A stretch of 15,105 bases of DNA, from assembly GCA_030152105.1 (NCBI GenBank), contig JASLIH010000605.1, positions 1 to 15,105 of the forward strand, in the 5' to 3' direction. The notes under the pieces are model-generated. The model made no database searches. It saw nothing but the letters and a program-made list of their open reading frames with translations, and was not told the DNA's origin. Positions within the stretch are counted from its first letter, which is position 1. Every line of letters begins with the position of its first letter. Origin of the DNA: Actinomycetes bacterium (lineage in GTDB: Bacteria > Actinomycetota > CALGFH01). The translations under genes and the position numbers were made by a program. Shown here one piece after another: positions 7,477 to 14,824 of the stretch.

Positions 7477-9176
7477 ACGGCCGGTCACCCGCCGGCCTCG
7501 GGTCGGTCGGCGCCGCCGCCGCGGCGCCGCTTGACCTGCTGCTCGCGTACGGCGCGCTCGGGCCGGCCTACCGCCTCGTTCCGGGCGGCTCCGGCGTCCG
7601 GCTCGCCACCGCCCTGGCCCGCCGGCCCCACCGGGTGGCCCGCCGGGCGACCTTGCTCGCCGGCGAGCTGGCCCGGGTCGGCTTCGGCCGCTCCACCCTG
7701 GCGGTCCAGACCGGGGACCGCCGCTTCACCGACCCCGCCTGGACCTCCAACCCGTTGCTCCGCCGCCTCGTCCAGGCGTACCTGGCAGCCGGGCGGACCG
7801 CCGAGGAGCTCCTGGCCGAGGCCGACCTGGAATGGCGCGACGCCGAGCGGCTGCGGTTCGTGGTCGACAACCTGGTACAGGCGCTCGCGCCCAGCAACCA
7901 GCCGCTGACCAGTCCCGTTTTCTGGAAGGCGCTAATCGGCTCCGGCGGCGGCAGCCTGGTCCGCGGCGCCCGGCACCTGGCCAGCGACCTGGCCACGCCG
8001 CCGCGGCTGCCGACCATGGTGGCCGCCGACGCCTTCGAGGTCGGCGCCGACCTGGCCGCGACCCCAGGAGCGGTCGTGCTGCGCACGCCCGTCTTCGAGC
8101 TGCTCCAGTACCGGCCGCGGACGCCCAGGGTGCACCGGGTGCCGCTGCTGGTCGTGCCGCCGACGATCAACAAGTACTACATCCTCGACCTTGCCCCGGG
8201 TCGCAGCCTGGTCGAATATCTGGTCGACAGCGGCCAGCAGGTCTTCGTCGTCTCCTGGCGCAACCCCGACGCCCGCCACCGCGACTGGGACGCCGACACC
8301 TACGGGCAGGCGATCCTGGAGGCGCTGGAGGCGACCCGGCGGATCTGCCGGGTCGCCTCGTCGGCGCTGTTGGGGCTGTGCTCGGGCGGGATCCTGGCCG
8401 CCATGGTGCTCTCCCACCTGGCCGCCACCGGGCGACAGGACCTGGTCGCCGGGTTTGGCCTGGCGGTGGCGGTGCTCGACCAGGCCCGGGCGGGGACGGC
8501 GGGCGCGGCGCTCGACCATGGCACAGCCCGTGCGGCCGTCGCGGCCGTCGCGGCGAGGGGGTACCTAGACGGCCGGACCCTGGCCGAGGTGTTCGCCTGG
8601 CTGCGTCCCGGCGACCTGATCTGGCCCTACTGGGTCAACAACTACCTGGCCGGGCGCGCGCCACCCCCCTTCGACATCCTCTCCTGGAACGCCGACACGA
8701 CCAGACTCACCGCGGCCCTGCACCGCGACTTCATCCGGCTGGCCGTCGACAACCTCCTCACCCGCCCAGGGGAGGCCACCATGCTCGGCTCGCCCGTGGA
8801 CCTGGCCACGGTCGACACCGACGCATACCTGGTCGCCGGCGCCGCCGACCACCTCTGCCCCTGGCAGGCCTGCTACCGCAGCACCCAGCTACTCGGCGGC
8901 CCCACCAGGTTCGTCCTGTCCAACGGCGGCCACATCGCCTCCATGGTCAACCCGCCGGGGAGCCGCAACGCCAGCTTCCGGACCGCGCCAGCCAACCCGC
9001 CGAACCCCGCCGACTGGCTGGGCCGGTCGACCACCGAGGGCGGCTCGTGGTGGCCCGACTTCGCCCGCTGGCTGGAGCAGCGCGGCGGCGGGGAGAAGGC
9101 CCGACCCCAGCGGCTCGGCGCCGCCGGCTTCCCGCCGTTGGACGCCGCCCCCGGCACCTATGTCCTGGACCGCTGA
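7473..9176 (+). CDS. phaC: Poly(3-hydroxyalkanoate) synthase
   Basis: PHA synthase polymerises (R)-3-hydroxyacyl-CoA into storage polyester on granule surfaces. The 567-residue length fits class I/II PhaC. The lipase-like box GLCSGG holds catalytic Cys303; Asp459 lies in AGAADHLCPW and His487 in NGGHIASMVNPPG. The spacing of these residues is close to that of characterised synthases. Other family features are PLLVVPPTINKYYILDL, the VSWRNPD motif and PYWVNNYLAG. The GTG start at 7473 overlaps the preceding stop (GTGA) and has GAGGAG at 7459-7464, pointing to translational coupling. Just 20 bases separate its stop from phaZ. No phaA, phaB, phaE, phaR or phasin gene is visible in the window, so the precursor source lies elsewhere. 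I cannot separate class I from class II by eye. Confidence 0.93.
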   Translation: MNGRSPAGLGSVGAAAAAPLDLLLAYGALGPAYRLVPGGSGVRLATALARRPHRVARRATLLAGELARVGFGRSTLAVQTGDRRFTDPAWTSNPLLRRLVQAYLAAGRTAEELLAEADLEWRDAERLRFVVDNLVQALAPSNQPLTSPVFWKALIGSGGGSLVRGARHLASDLATPPRLPTMVAADAFEVGADLAATPGAVVLRTPVFELLQYRPRTPRVHRVPLLVVPPTINKYYILDLAPGRSLVEYLVDSGQQVFVVSWRNPDARHRDWDADTYGQAILEALEATRRICRVASSALLGLCSGGILAAMVLSHLAATGRQDLVAGFGLAVAVLDQARAGTAGAALDHGTARAAVAAVAARGYLDGRTLAEVFAWLRPGDLIWPYWVNNYLAGRAPPPFDILSWNADTTRLTAALHRDFIRLAVDNLLTRPGEATMLGSPVDLATVDTDAYLVAGAADHLCPWQACYRSTQLLGGPTRFVLSNGGHIASMVNPPGSRNASFRTAPANPPNPADWLGRSTTEGGSWWPDFARWLEQRGGGEKARPQRLGAAGFPPLDAAPGTYVLDR

Positions 9177-9196
9177 GCCGAGCCGTGGAGCGGTCG

Positions 9197-10042
9197 ATGC
9201 GCGCCGTCACGGTCGGGGGCCAGCAGCTGCGCGTGGCCGTCCGTCCCGGCGACGGGACCCGCACCCCCCTGGTGCTGGCCAACGGCATCGGAGCCAGCCT
9301 GGAGGTGCTGCAACCCCTCGTCGACCACCTCGACCCCGCGATCGAGGTGGTCCGCTTCGACGTCCCCGGCGTCGGCGGCTCACCCCTGCCGCGGCTCCCC
9401 TACCGCCTGCCGGGCCTGGCCCGCCTGCTCGCCCGGCTCCTCGACCGGCTCGGCCACCAGCGGGTGGACCTGCTCGGGATCTCCTGGGGGGGCGGGCTGG
9501 CCCAGCAGTTCGCCCTGTCCCAGGCCGACCGCTGCCGGCGGCTGGTCCTGGCAGCCACCGGCACCGGCACGCTGATGGTGCCCGGCCACCCGAGGGTGCT
9601 GGCGCGGATGGCCACCCCCCGCCGCTACCTGGACCCGGACTTCGCCGAGCGGGTCGCCGCCGACCTCTACGGCGGGACCATCCGGGCCGACCCCGCCCAA
9701 GCGCGGGCGCTCCTGCACGGCCACACCCGGGTGGGCCCCCGGCGCGGCTACCTCTACCAGCTGGTGGCCGCGGCCGGCTGGACCAGCCTGCCGGTGCTGC
9801 CCTGGATCCGCCAGCCGACACTGCTGCTGGCGGGCGACGACGACCCCGTCGTGCCACTGGCCAACGCCCGGATCATGCGGCGTCTGCTGCCCGAGGCCGA
9901 GCTGCATGTCTACCCCGGTGGCCACCTGGGGCTGCTCACCGAGGCGGCCGAGCTGGCGCCGGTGGTCGACCGGTTCCTGGACCGCGGCCGCGAGCGACCG
10001 GGCTCGCGACCCGACCCGCCCGAGGAGGTGCGTGAGGGATGA
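9197..10042 (+). CDS. phaZ: Intracellular poly(3-hydroxyalkanoate) depolymerase, alpha/beta hydrolase
   Basis: This 281-residue alpha/beta hydrolase closely resembles the Pseudomonas intracellular PHA depolymerase PhaZ, as recalled. Shared stretches are ANGIGASLEVLQP, VRFDVPGVGGSPLP, LLGISWGGGLAQQFA, LVLAATGTGTLMVPG, IRQPTLLLAGDDDP and the GGHLGLL end. The triad is Ser96 (GISWGG), an Asp in GDDDP (214-216) and His243. It hydrolyses stored PHA to hydroxy acids at the granule. Two starts are possible: GTG 9185 and ATG 9197. I prefer the ATG, which has GGAG at 9187-9190 six bases upstream. Its stop overlaps the ATG of the next gene (ATGA). Pseudomonas also places phaZ beside phaC. Confidence 0.88.
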   Translation: MRAVTVGGQQLRVAVRPGDGTRTPLVLANGIGASLEVLQPLVDHLDPAIEVVRFDVPGVGGSPLPRLPYRLPGLARLLARLLDRLGHQRVDLLGISWGGGLAQQFALSQADRCRRLVLAATGTGTLMVPGHPRVLARMATPRRYLDPDFAERVAADLYGGTIRADPAQARALLHGHTRVGPRRGYLYQLVAAAGWTSLPVLPWIRQPTLLLAGDDDPVVPLANARIMRRLLPEAELHVYPGGHLGLLTEAAELAPVVDRFLDRGRERPGSRPDPPEEVREG

Positions 10043-11208
10043 CTGCCGATGCCGACTTCTACGCCCTGGAGCTGCTACTGGACGACCAGGACCGGGCGCT
10101 GCTGCAGCGGGTGCACAGCTTCATGGAGCAGCAGGTGCAGCCGATCATCAACCACTACTGGACCAGGGCCAGGTTCCCCCACGAGCTCCTGCCCGGCCTG
10201 GCCGAGCTCGGCATCGCCGGGCTCCCCTACGCCGGCTACGGCTGCCCCGGCAAGAGCCCGCTGCTGGACGGCATGGTGGCCATGGAGCTGGCCCGCACCG
10301 ACCCCTCCATCGCCACCTTCTTCGGCGTGCACGGCGGGCTGGCGATGGGCTCCATCTACCTGTGCGGGTCCGAGGAGCAGAAGCAACGCTGGCTGCCGGC
10401 CATGGCCACCATGGAGAAGCTCGGCGCCTTCGGGCTCACCGAGCCGGAGGTCGGCTCGGGGGCGTCCCGCGGTCTGGCCACCAGTGCCCGCCGCGACGGC
10501 GACGCCTGGGTGCTGGAGGGGCGCAAGAAATGGATCGGCAACGCCAGCTTCGCCGACGTGACGGTGATCTGGGCCAAAGATGTCGAGGACGGCCAGGTCA
10601 AGGGCTTCCTGGTCGAGGCGGAAACGCCCGGGTTCATCACCGAGAACCTGGAGGACAAGATCGCCCTGCGGGTCGTGCAGAACGCCCTCATCACGCTCCA
10701 GGGCGTCCGGGTCCCCGAGACCAACCGGCTCCAGGCCGCCGCCTCGTTCCGGGACACCGCCGAGGTCCTCAAGATGACCCGGGCCGGGGTGGCCTGGATG
10801 GCGGTGGGCTGCGCCCGCGGGGCCTATGAGCACGCCCTGGCCTACGCGTGCGAGCGCCAGCAGTTCGGCCGGCCCATCGGCGGCTTCCAGCTGGTCCAGG
10901 ACCTGCTGGTCCGGATGCTGGGCAACATCACCGCCTCGGCCAGCCTGTGCGCGCGGCTGTCGCAGCTCCAGGCCGCCGGCCTGGCCCGCGACGAGCACGC
11001 CTCGCTGGCCAAAGCGTTCTGCACCGCGCGCATGCGCGAGACGGTCGGCTGGGCCCGGGAGTTGCTGGGCGGCAACGGCATCCTGCTTGAGCACCACGTC
11101 GGCCGGTTCGTCGCCGACGCCGAGGCCATCTACTCCTACGAGGGCACCCGCGAGATCAACACCCTGATCGTCGGCCGCGCAATCACCGGCCTCAGCGCCT
11201 TCGTCTGA
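10039..11208 (+). CDS. Acyl-CoA dehydrogenase (glutaryl-CoA dehydrogenase-like subgroup)
   Basis: This 389-residue FAD enzyme introduces a trans double bond into acyl-CoA. Seen directly: GLTEPEVGSGASR and RKKWIGNASFADV (FAD/substrate-binding beta-domain motifs), KMTRAGVAWMAVGCARGAYE, RQQFGRPIGGFQLVQ, ARELLGGNGILLEHHV, and catalytic Glu368 in YSYEGTREINTLIVGRAITG. The YEGT glutamate and the C-terminal GRAITG resemble glutaryl-CoA dehydrogenase and plant ACX4-type short-chain enzymes more than medium-chain dehydrogenases. The ATG overlaps the phaZ stop by 4 bases, and a G-rich GAGGTGCGTGAGGG run provides the ribosome binding site. In this operon it probably oxidises acyl-CoAs formed by the upstream ligase. 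The true substrate is not readable, and decarboxylating activity is uncertain. Confidence 0.92.
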   Translation: MTADADFYALELLLDDQDRALLQRVHSFMEQQVQPIINHYWTRARFPHELLPGLAELGIAGLPYAGYGCPGKSPLLDGMVAMELARTDPSIATFFGVHGGLAMGSIYLCGSEEQKQRWLPAMATMEKLGAFGLTEPEVGSGASRGLATSARRDGDAWVLEGRKKWIGNASFADVTVIWAKDVEDGQVKGFLVEAETPGFITENLEDKIALRVVQNALITLQGVRVPETNRLQAAASFRDTAEVLKMTRAGVAWMAVGCARGAYEHALAYACERQQFGRPIGGFQLVQDLLVRMLGNITASASLCARLSQLQAAGLARDEHASLAKAFCTARMRETVGWARELLGGNGILLEHHVGRFVADAEAIYSYEGTREINTLIVGRAITGLSAFV

Positions 11209-11388
11209 AGCAGTCGACCTGCCGGCATATGAGGTGCTGGACGATGTGAACCGCTGCCGCCCCGGCGGGATCGCCCTATCCTCGGTTTCGAGCAGCTACC
11301 AGCACGGCAGCGTCTTCCACGCCCGCGAGCCCGACCGCGCCGGCTCGGTGCGGCGAGGTCATGGAAGTCTGGTCAGCCGCCGCTGGCT

Positions 11389-11430
11389 GTTCATGATCCG
11401 GTCAGGCTGTGGTCAGGCGGAAGGTTCAGG
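11389..11430 (+). promoter_or_regulatory. Candidate PHO box (PhoP/PhoB-type direct repeats) upstream of phoX
   Basis: Three units with TCA exactly 11 bp apart are visible: GTTCATGATCC (11389-11399), GGTCAGGCTGT (11400-11410) and GGTCAGGCGGA (11411-11421). A fourth related unit, GGTTCAGG, follows at 11423-11430, off register by two bases. The G(G/T)TCA core with an 11-bp repeat period matches the direct-repeat-unit layout known for PhoP of Streptomyces. It lies 44-85 bp upstream of a PhoX-type phosphatase, a typical target of phosphate-starvation control. No regulator gene is in the window. Confidence 0.65.
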
Positions 11431-11473
11431 TTCTCTCGGCCGACCGGAACGCCCACAAGAGGAGTAGGACCGA

Positions 11474-12913
11474 ATGACCAGACGCCGAAGCCTCACCGTG
11501 GCCAGCGCCGTCCTCCTGGTGGTCGCGTTGGGCGTCGGCGCCGCCGGCGCCTTCACCGACTTCGGCAGCGTCGTCCAGGCCCAGCTGCGCCACCGCTCCC
11601 CGTCGCTGTTCGGGGTCAGCGGCCCACTCGACCACTCCTCTACAGCCTCGGTCAGCGCCGCCGAGGCCACCGCCCATCCCGAGCGGCTGGCCACCGTGGC
11701 CAAGAGCCTCAAGGTCCGCGTCGTCAGCCACGGCGTGGCCGCGCCCAACCTGGACCAGAGTGCCCTGTGGCCCAACGACACCCACCCTCGCTGGCTGATC
11801 ACCTGCAACGAACAAGACGTGAGCGACCCCGGGCTGGTCCGGATCAACCTGGCCAGCGGCGCCCAGCAGGTCATCCTCACCGGCACCAGCGACTGTGACC
11901 CCGTGCGCCGCACCCCCTGGGGCAGCATCCTGTTCGGCGAGGAGGCCGGCGGCGGCCCCAGCGGCGGCCGGATGTACGAGCTGGTTGACCCCCTCCACAC
12001 CAGCGGGGTCACCTTGGACCGGGTGACCGGGACGTTCAGCGGCGGCAGCGGCGCGGCTAACCTGACCGCCCGCCCGGCCCTGGGGCGGCTGTCGTTCGAG
12101 GGGCTGGCCATCTACCCCAACGGCGTCACCTACTACGGCGACGAGAACCGACCCGCCCAGGGCGTGCCCGGTGGGGCCTACTTCAAGTTCCTTCCCGCCA
12201 CCCTCCGCGACCCCGCCGCCGGGCCGATCACTGCGTTGGCCGACTCCCCCTACGCCGCCCCCGGTGCCATCTACGGGCTGCGGCTTGGCCTGCGCGAGGG
12301 CGGTACCGACTACGGCCAGGGCACCCAGTGGGGCCTCGGGGCCTGGGTCCCGATCCCGGCCGCGGCCGACCCCGACCTGCGGACGGCCGCGGCCAGCCTG
12401 CACCTGACCGGCTACTACCGCCCCGAGGATGCCGACATCGACCGCGCCGCCGAGGCCGCCGGCCGGGTGCGGTGGTGTGCCAACAACACCGGTAACGAAC
12501 CCGACGACCAGCTCTGGGGCGAAGCCATCTGCATCACCGATGGCACCCTGGCCCAAGCCGGCGCCAACACCGGCGTGCCCGAGGCCCAGCTGTTCGTTCC
12601 GGGCAGCCCCGCCCTGGCCATGCCCGACAACATCGCCTACCAGCCCCACCGCGGCAACTGGATCATCCACGAGGACGCCGAGACCGTCACCGACCTCCAG
12701 GGCCCCCACAACGACGACCTATGGGACTGCCTGCCCGACGGCACCGACCCCGACCTTCAGGGCGACGGCTGCATTCGCATCGCCACCCTGAACGACCTGA
12801 CCGCCGAGTGGACCGGTGGCATCTTCGACGCCAGCGGCCGCCACTTCTACATCAGCGTCCAGCACAACATCACCGGCGCCGGGGTCATCCTCGACCTCAC
12901 CGGCTGGAGCTAG
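11474..12913 (+). CDS. PhoX/DUF839-family secreted phosphatase
   Basis: This 479-residue protein matches the DUF839 (PhoX) family, metal-dependent (Fe/Ca) beta-propeller alkaline phosphatases that release phosphate from organic esters outside the cell. The N-terminus MTRRRSLTVASAVLLVVALG has an Arg-rich start and hydrophobic core; it could be a Tat or Sec signal, and PhoX proteins are usually Tat-exported. Family-like stretches are GSILFGEEAGGGPSGG, LSFEGLAIYPNGVTYYGDENRP (acidic metal ligands), AYFKFLPA, and LAMPDNIAYQPHRGNWIIHED. It is shorter than the roughly 600-700 residues of classical PhoX. The ATG at 11474 follows GGAG at 11461-11464. PHO-box-like repeats precede it and a polyphosphate kinase gene follows by 64 bp. 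Catalytic activity is inferred from family only. Confidence 0.85.
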   Translation: MTRRRSLTVASAVLLVVALGVGAAGAFTDFGSVVQAQLRHRSPSLFGVSGPLDHSSTASVSAAEATAHPERLATVAKSLKVRVVSHGVAAPNLDQSALWPNDTHPRWLITCNEQDVSDPGLVRINLASGAQQVILTGTSDCDPVRRTPWGSILFGEEAGGGPSGGRMYELVDPLHTSGVTLDRVTGTFSGGSGAANLTARPALGRLSFEGLAIYPNGVTYYGDENRPAQGVPGGAYFKFLPATLRDPAAGPITALADSPYAAPGAIYGLRLGLREGGTDYGQGTQWGLGAWVPIPAAADPDLRTAAASLHLTGYYRPEDADIDRAAEAAGRVRWCANNTGNEPDDQLWGEAICITDGTLAQAGANTGVPEAQLFVPGSPALAMPDNIAYQPHRGNWIIHEDAETVTDLQGPHNDDLWDCLPDGTDPDLQGDGCIRIATLNDLTAEWTGGIFDASGRHFYISVQHNITGAGVILDLTGWS

Positions 12914-12977
12914 CCGCCTTAGCCAGTCTCTGCGGCGGGGAGGGTTAGCGCACTCCTGAGCTGTCGAGACTGTTGGG

Positions 12978-13926
12978 GTGAGCGCTGACGACCAGGTCAT
13001 CGACGTCCGCACCGCGGCCGAGTCCAGCGACCTGCTGGACGAGCTGCCGGACCTGCGGGTGGACGATCGCGACGACGACGAGCCGGTGCTGGTGCGTGCC
13101 GACGGTCGGCCGGTGGACACCTGGCGCGAGCGCTATCCCTATGCCGAGCAGATGGGGCGCGAGGAGTACGAGCGGACCAAGCGGCTGCTGCAGATCGAGC
13201 TGCTGAAGCTCCAGTACTGGGTCAAGTCCACCGGCGAGCGGCTGATTGTCGTGTTCGAGGGCCGCGACGCCGCCGGCAAGGGGGCACGATCAAGCGGTTC
13301 ACCGAGCACCTGAACCCACGCGGGGCCAGGGTGGTGGCGCTGGAGAAGCCGAGCGAGCACGAGCGCACCCAGTGGTACTTCCAGCGCTACCTCGCCCACC
13401 TGCCCGCCGCCGGCGAGATCGTGCTGTTCGATCGGTCCTGGTATACCCGCGCCGGGGTGGAACGGGTGATGGGGTTCTGCATCCCGGCCGAGTACCAGCG
13501 GTTCATGGAGCAGGTCCCCCACGTCGAGCGCCTGCTCGTCCAGGACGGGATCCACCTGGTCAAGCTGTGGTTCTCGGTGTCGCGGGCGGAGCAGCGCACG
13601 CGGTTCATCATCCGTCAGGTCGACCGGTCCGGCAGTGGAAGCTCTCGCCGACCGATCTCTCGTCGCTGGAGAAGTGGGACGACTACACCCGCGCCAAGCA
13701 GCACATGTTCCAGCACACCGATACCGACCAGGCCCCGTGGGTGGTGGTCAAGAGCAACGACAAGAAGCGCGGGCGGATCGAGGCCATGCGCTACGTGCTG
13801 GACCGCTTCGACTACGACGACAAGGACCGGCAGGTGGTCGGCACCCCCGACCCCCGCATCGTCGGCTCCCCTGACGAGGTCTACGACGAGGACCAACTGA
13901 CCGACCAGCCACAAAACAGCTCATAA
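12978..13926 (+). CDS. ppk2: PPK2-family polyphosphate kinase, frame interrupted twice
   Basis: PPK2 enzymes transfer phosphate between polyphosphate and nucleotides. Three frame segments join into a 316-residue protein. The first ends [14 protein letters not shown] (Walker A). The second begins [12 protein letters not shown] and includes [37 protein letters not shown] (Walker B and lid) and [10 protein letters not shown]. The third starts [20 protein letters not shown], includes [17 protein letters not shown] and ends QPQNSS. The frame is lost at 13281-13284 (one G short in a G run) and again at 13624-13625 (CCC read as CC). Adding one base at each restores a complete gene. I therefore list it as a gene, with assembly error or recent decay both possible. 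The start is a GTG with only a weak upstream G-run. The acidic N-terminal extension is typical of the family. It follows the PhoX-type gene. Confidence 0.85.
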
Positions 13927-14050
13927 GGGCTCGCCGGCTGTGCTGGCGCCTGGGCCCCTTGGGCGCGGGGACTTGAGGGCGTCATCGTTGATGCGTTGCG
14001 CATCATCGAAGCGGGCCTCAAACAGTGCGACGACGAAGCGGGCCGCCCGG

Positions 14051-14097
14051 GGGCCGGCGGCAGCCGGGTTGCCGGCCCGAGGCGGCCGGAGGCCGCC
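14051..14097. repeat. Two adjacent G/C hairpins
   Basis: GGGCCGGC (14051-14058) pairs with GCCGGCCC (14071-14078) around a 12-nt loop. Immediately after, GGCGGCC (14081-14087) pairs with GGCCGCC (14091-14097) around GGA. They lie about 125 bp downstream of the polyphosphate kinase stop and could act as a terminator lacking a U-tract, a form common in high-GC actinobacteria. Confidence 0.4.
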
Positions 14098-14303
14098 CGC
14101 AGGGCCGGTCTTGAGGATGTAGAGAACGTCTTCCCAGTTCAACAGGCCTGGGATGACGGAGCGAAGGCTGGCATGCTCTCGCGTCCCGCCCCGTCGCATC
14201 GGTAGAGCTAGCTGCCGGCTTTGGGCTCCGCATCGTCTAAGTACTCGCCGTCCGGGAGCATCAGCCACTGGTGATCTGACGGCCGATCCCCGTGGGTCCG
14301 GAC

Positions 14304-14330
14304 GCGCCGGAGGTGCACGGCCTCCGGCGC
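14304..14330. terminator. Perfect 10-bp hairpin, possible terminator of the VOC gene
   Basis: GCGCCGGAGG and CCTCCGGCGC form a perfect 10-bp stem with a 7-nt loop. It lies about 80 bp past the stop of the minus-strand VOC gene. No U-tract follows on either strand, so termination is a guess from position and stability. Confidence 0.4.
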
Positions 14331-14410
14331 CGCCTGAGAAACTCCGGATCGCACCCATCGCGGCCGCTGCGGTGCTGCTCGGCCTTGGAGTATGCGTAGT
14401 TCGGTCCTCG

Positions 14411-14824
14411 CTACTCGGCGTAGGGCTGGTCCTCTCCTTCGGCGCTGTAGCCGATGTTCCAGATGTAGCCATCTGGGTCGGCGAAGGATCCGCCGTACCC
14501 GCCCCACTTCAGCTTCGCCGCGGGCTTGAGGACCTTCCCGCCGGCCTTCTCGGCCTCGTCCACAATCTCGTTGACGCGGTCCTCGCTGCGCACGACGTAA
14601 TTGAAGACGACGCCGCTGAAGCCGCTGCCGTCAGGACTCACGCCCACCATGTCGGCGAGCCCGTCGCGGCCGTAGAAGCCGACCATCGAGCCGCCGTGGG
14701 GAACGAACAACACGGAGATCTTGTAGTCGTTCTGGACCTTCCAGCCTAGCCCTTCGGCATAGAAGCGCTTGGATCGCTCCAGGTCCTTGACGCCAAGCAG
14801 GATCGTGCTGACATGCGAGTTCAT
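14411..14824 (-). CDS. VOC-superfamily (glyoxalase/bleomycin-resistance fold) protein
   Basis: This 137-residue protein has the vicinal oxygen chelate layout of two beta-alpha-beta-beta-beta modules. The first is STILLGVKDLERSKRFYAEG, then LGWKV and ISVLFVPHGGSMVGFYG. The second contains GVVFNYVVRSEDRVNEIVDE, AEKAGGKVLKPAAKL and GGSFADPDGYIWNIGYS. His4 could be the first metal ligand, but the usual glutamate of the DPDGxxWE motif is Asn here (DPDGYIWN), so classical metal-dependent glyoxalase chemistry is doubtful. I chose ATG 14824 because an AGAGAGG Shine-Dalgarno lies nine bases upstream; the ATG at 14833 directly abuts it. It stands alone, and the preceding 281 bp hold no other gene. Its substrate is unknown and naming it a resistance protein would be unjustified. 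Confidence 0.88.
   Translation of the reverse strand: MNSHVSTILLGVKDLERSKRFYAEGLGWKVQNDYKISVLFVPHGGSMVGFYGRDGLADMVGVSPDGSGFSGVVFNYVVRSEDRVNEIVDEAEKAGGKVLKPAAKLKWGGYGGSFADPDGYIWNIGYSAEGEDQPYAE

Larger units (their letters stand above)
13927..14410. other. Long intergenic stretch without a supported gene
   Basis: Open frames exist on both strands but none has a good ribosome binding site or family motifs. Two minus-strand peptides read somewhat protein-like (GLLNWEDVLYILKTG near 14100-14155, and SDHQWLMLPDGEYLDDAEP near 14220-14280) but lie in different frames. They could be decayed coding remnants. The region is notable for strong hairpins at 14051-14097 and 14304-14330. Confidence 0.4.

Noticed and set aside
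11257..11272. Small CCGCC/GGCGG hairpin after the dehydrogenase gene as terminator
   Set aside because: Only a 5-bp stem with a 2-nt loop in high-GC DNA, without a U-tract; too weak to call.
11234..11467. 77-codon open frame between the acyl-CoA dehydrogenase and the phosphatase
   Set aside because: No good ribosome binding site or family motif, and it overlaps the 11-bp repeats better explained as a regulatory site.
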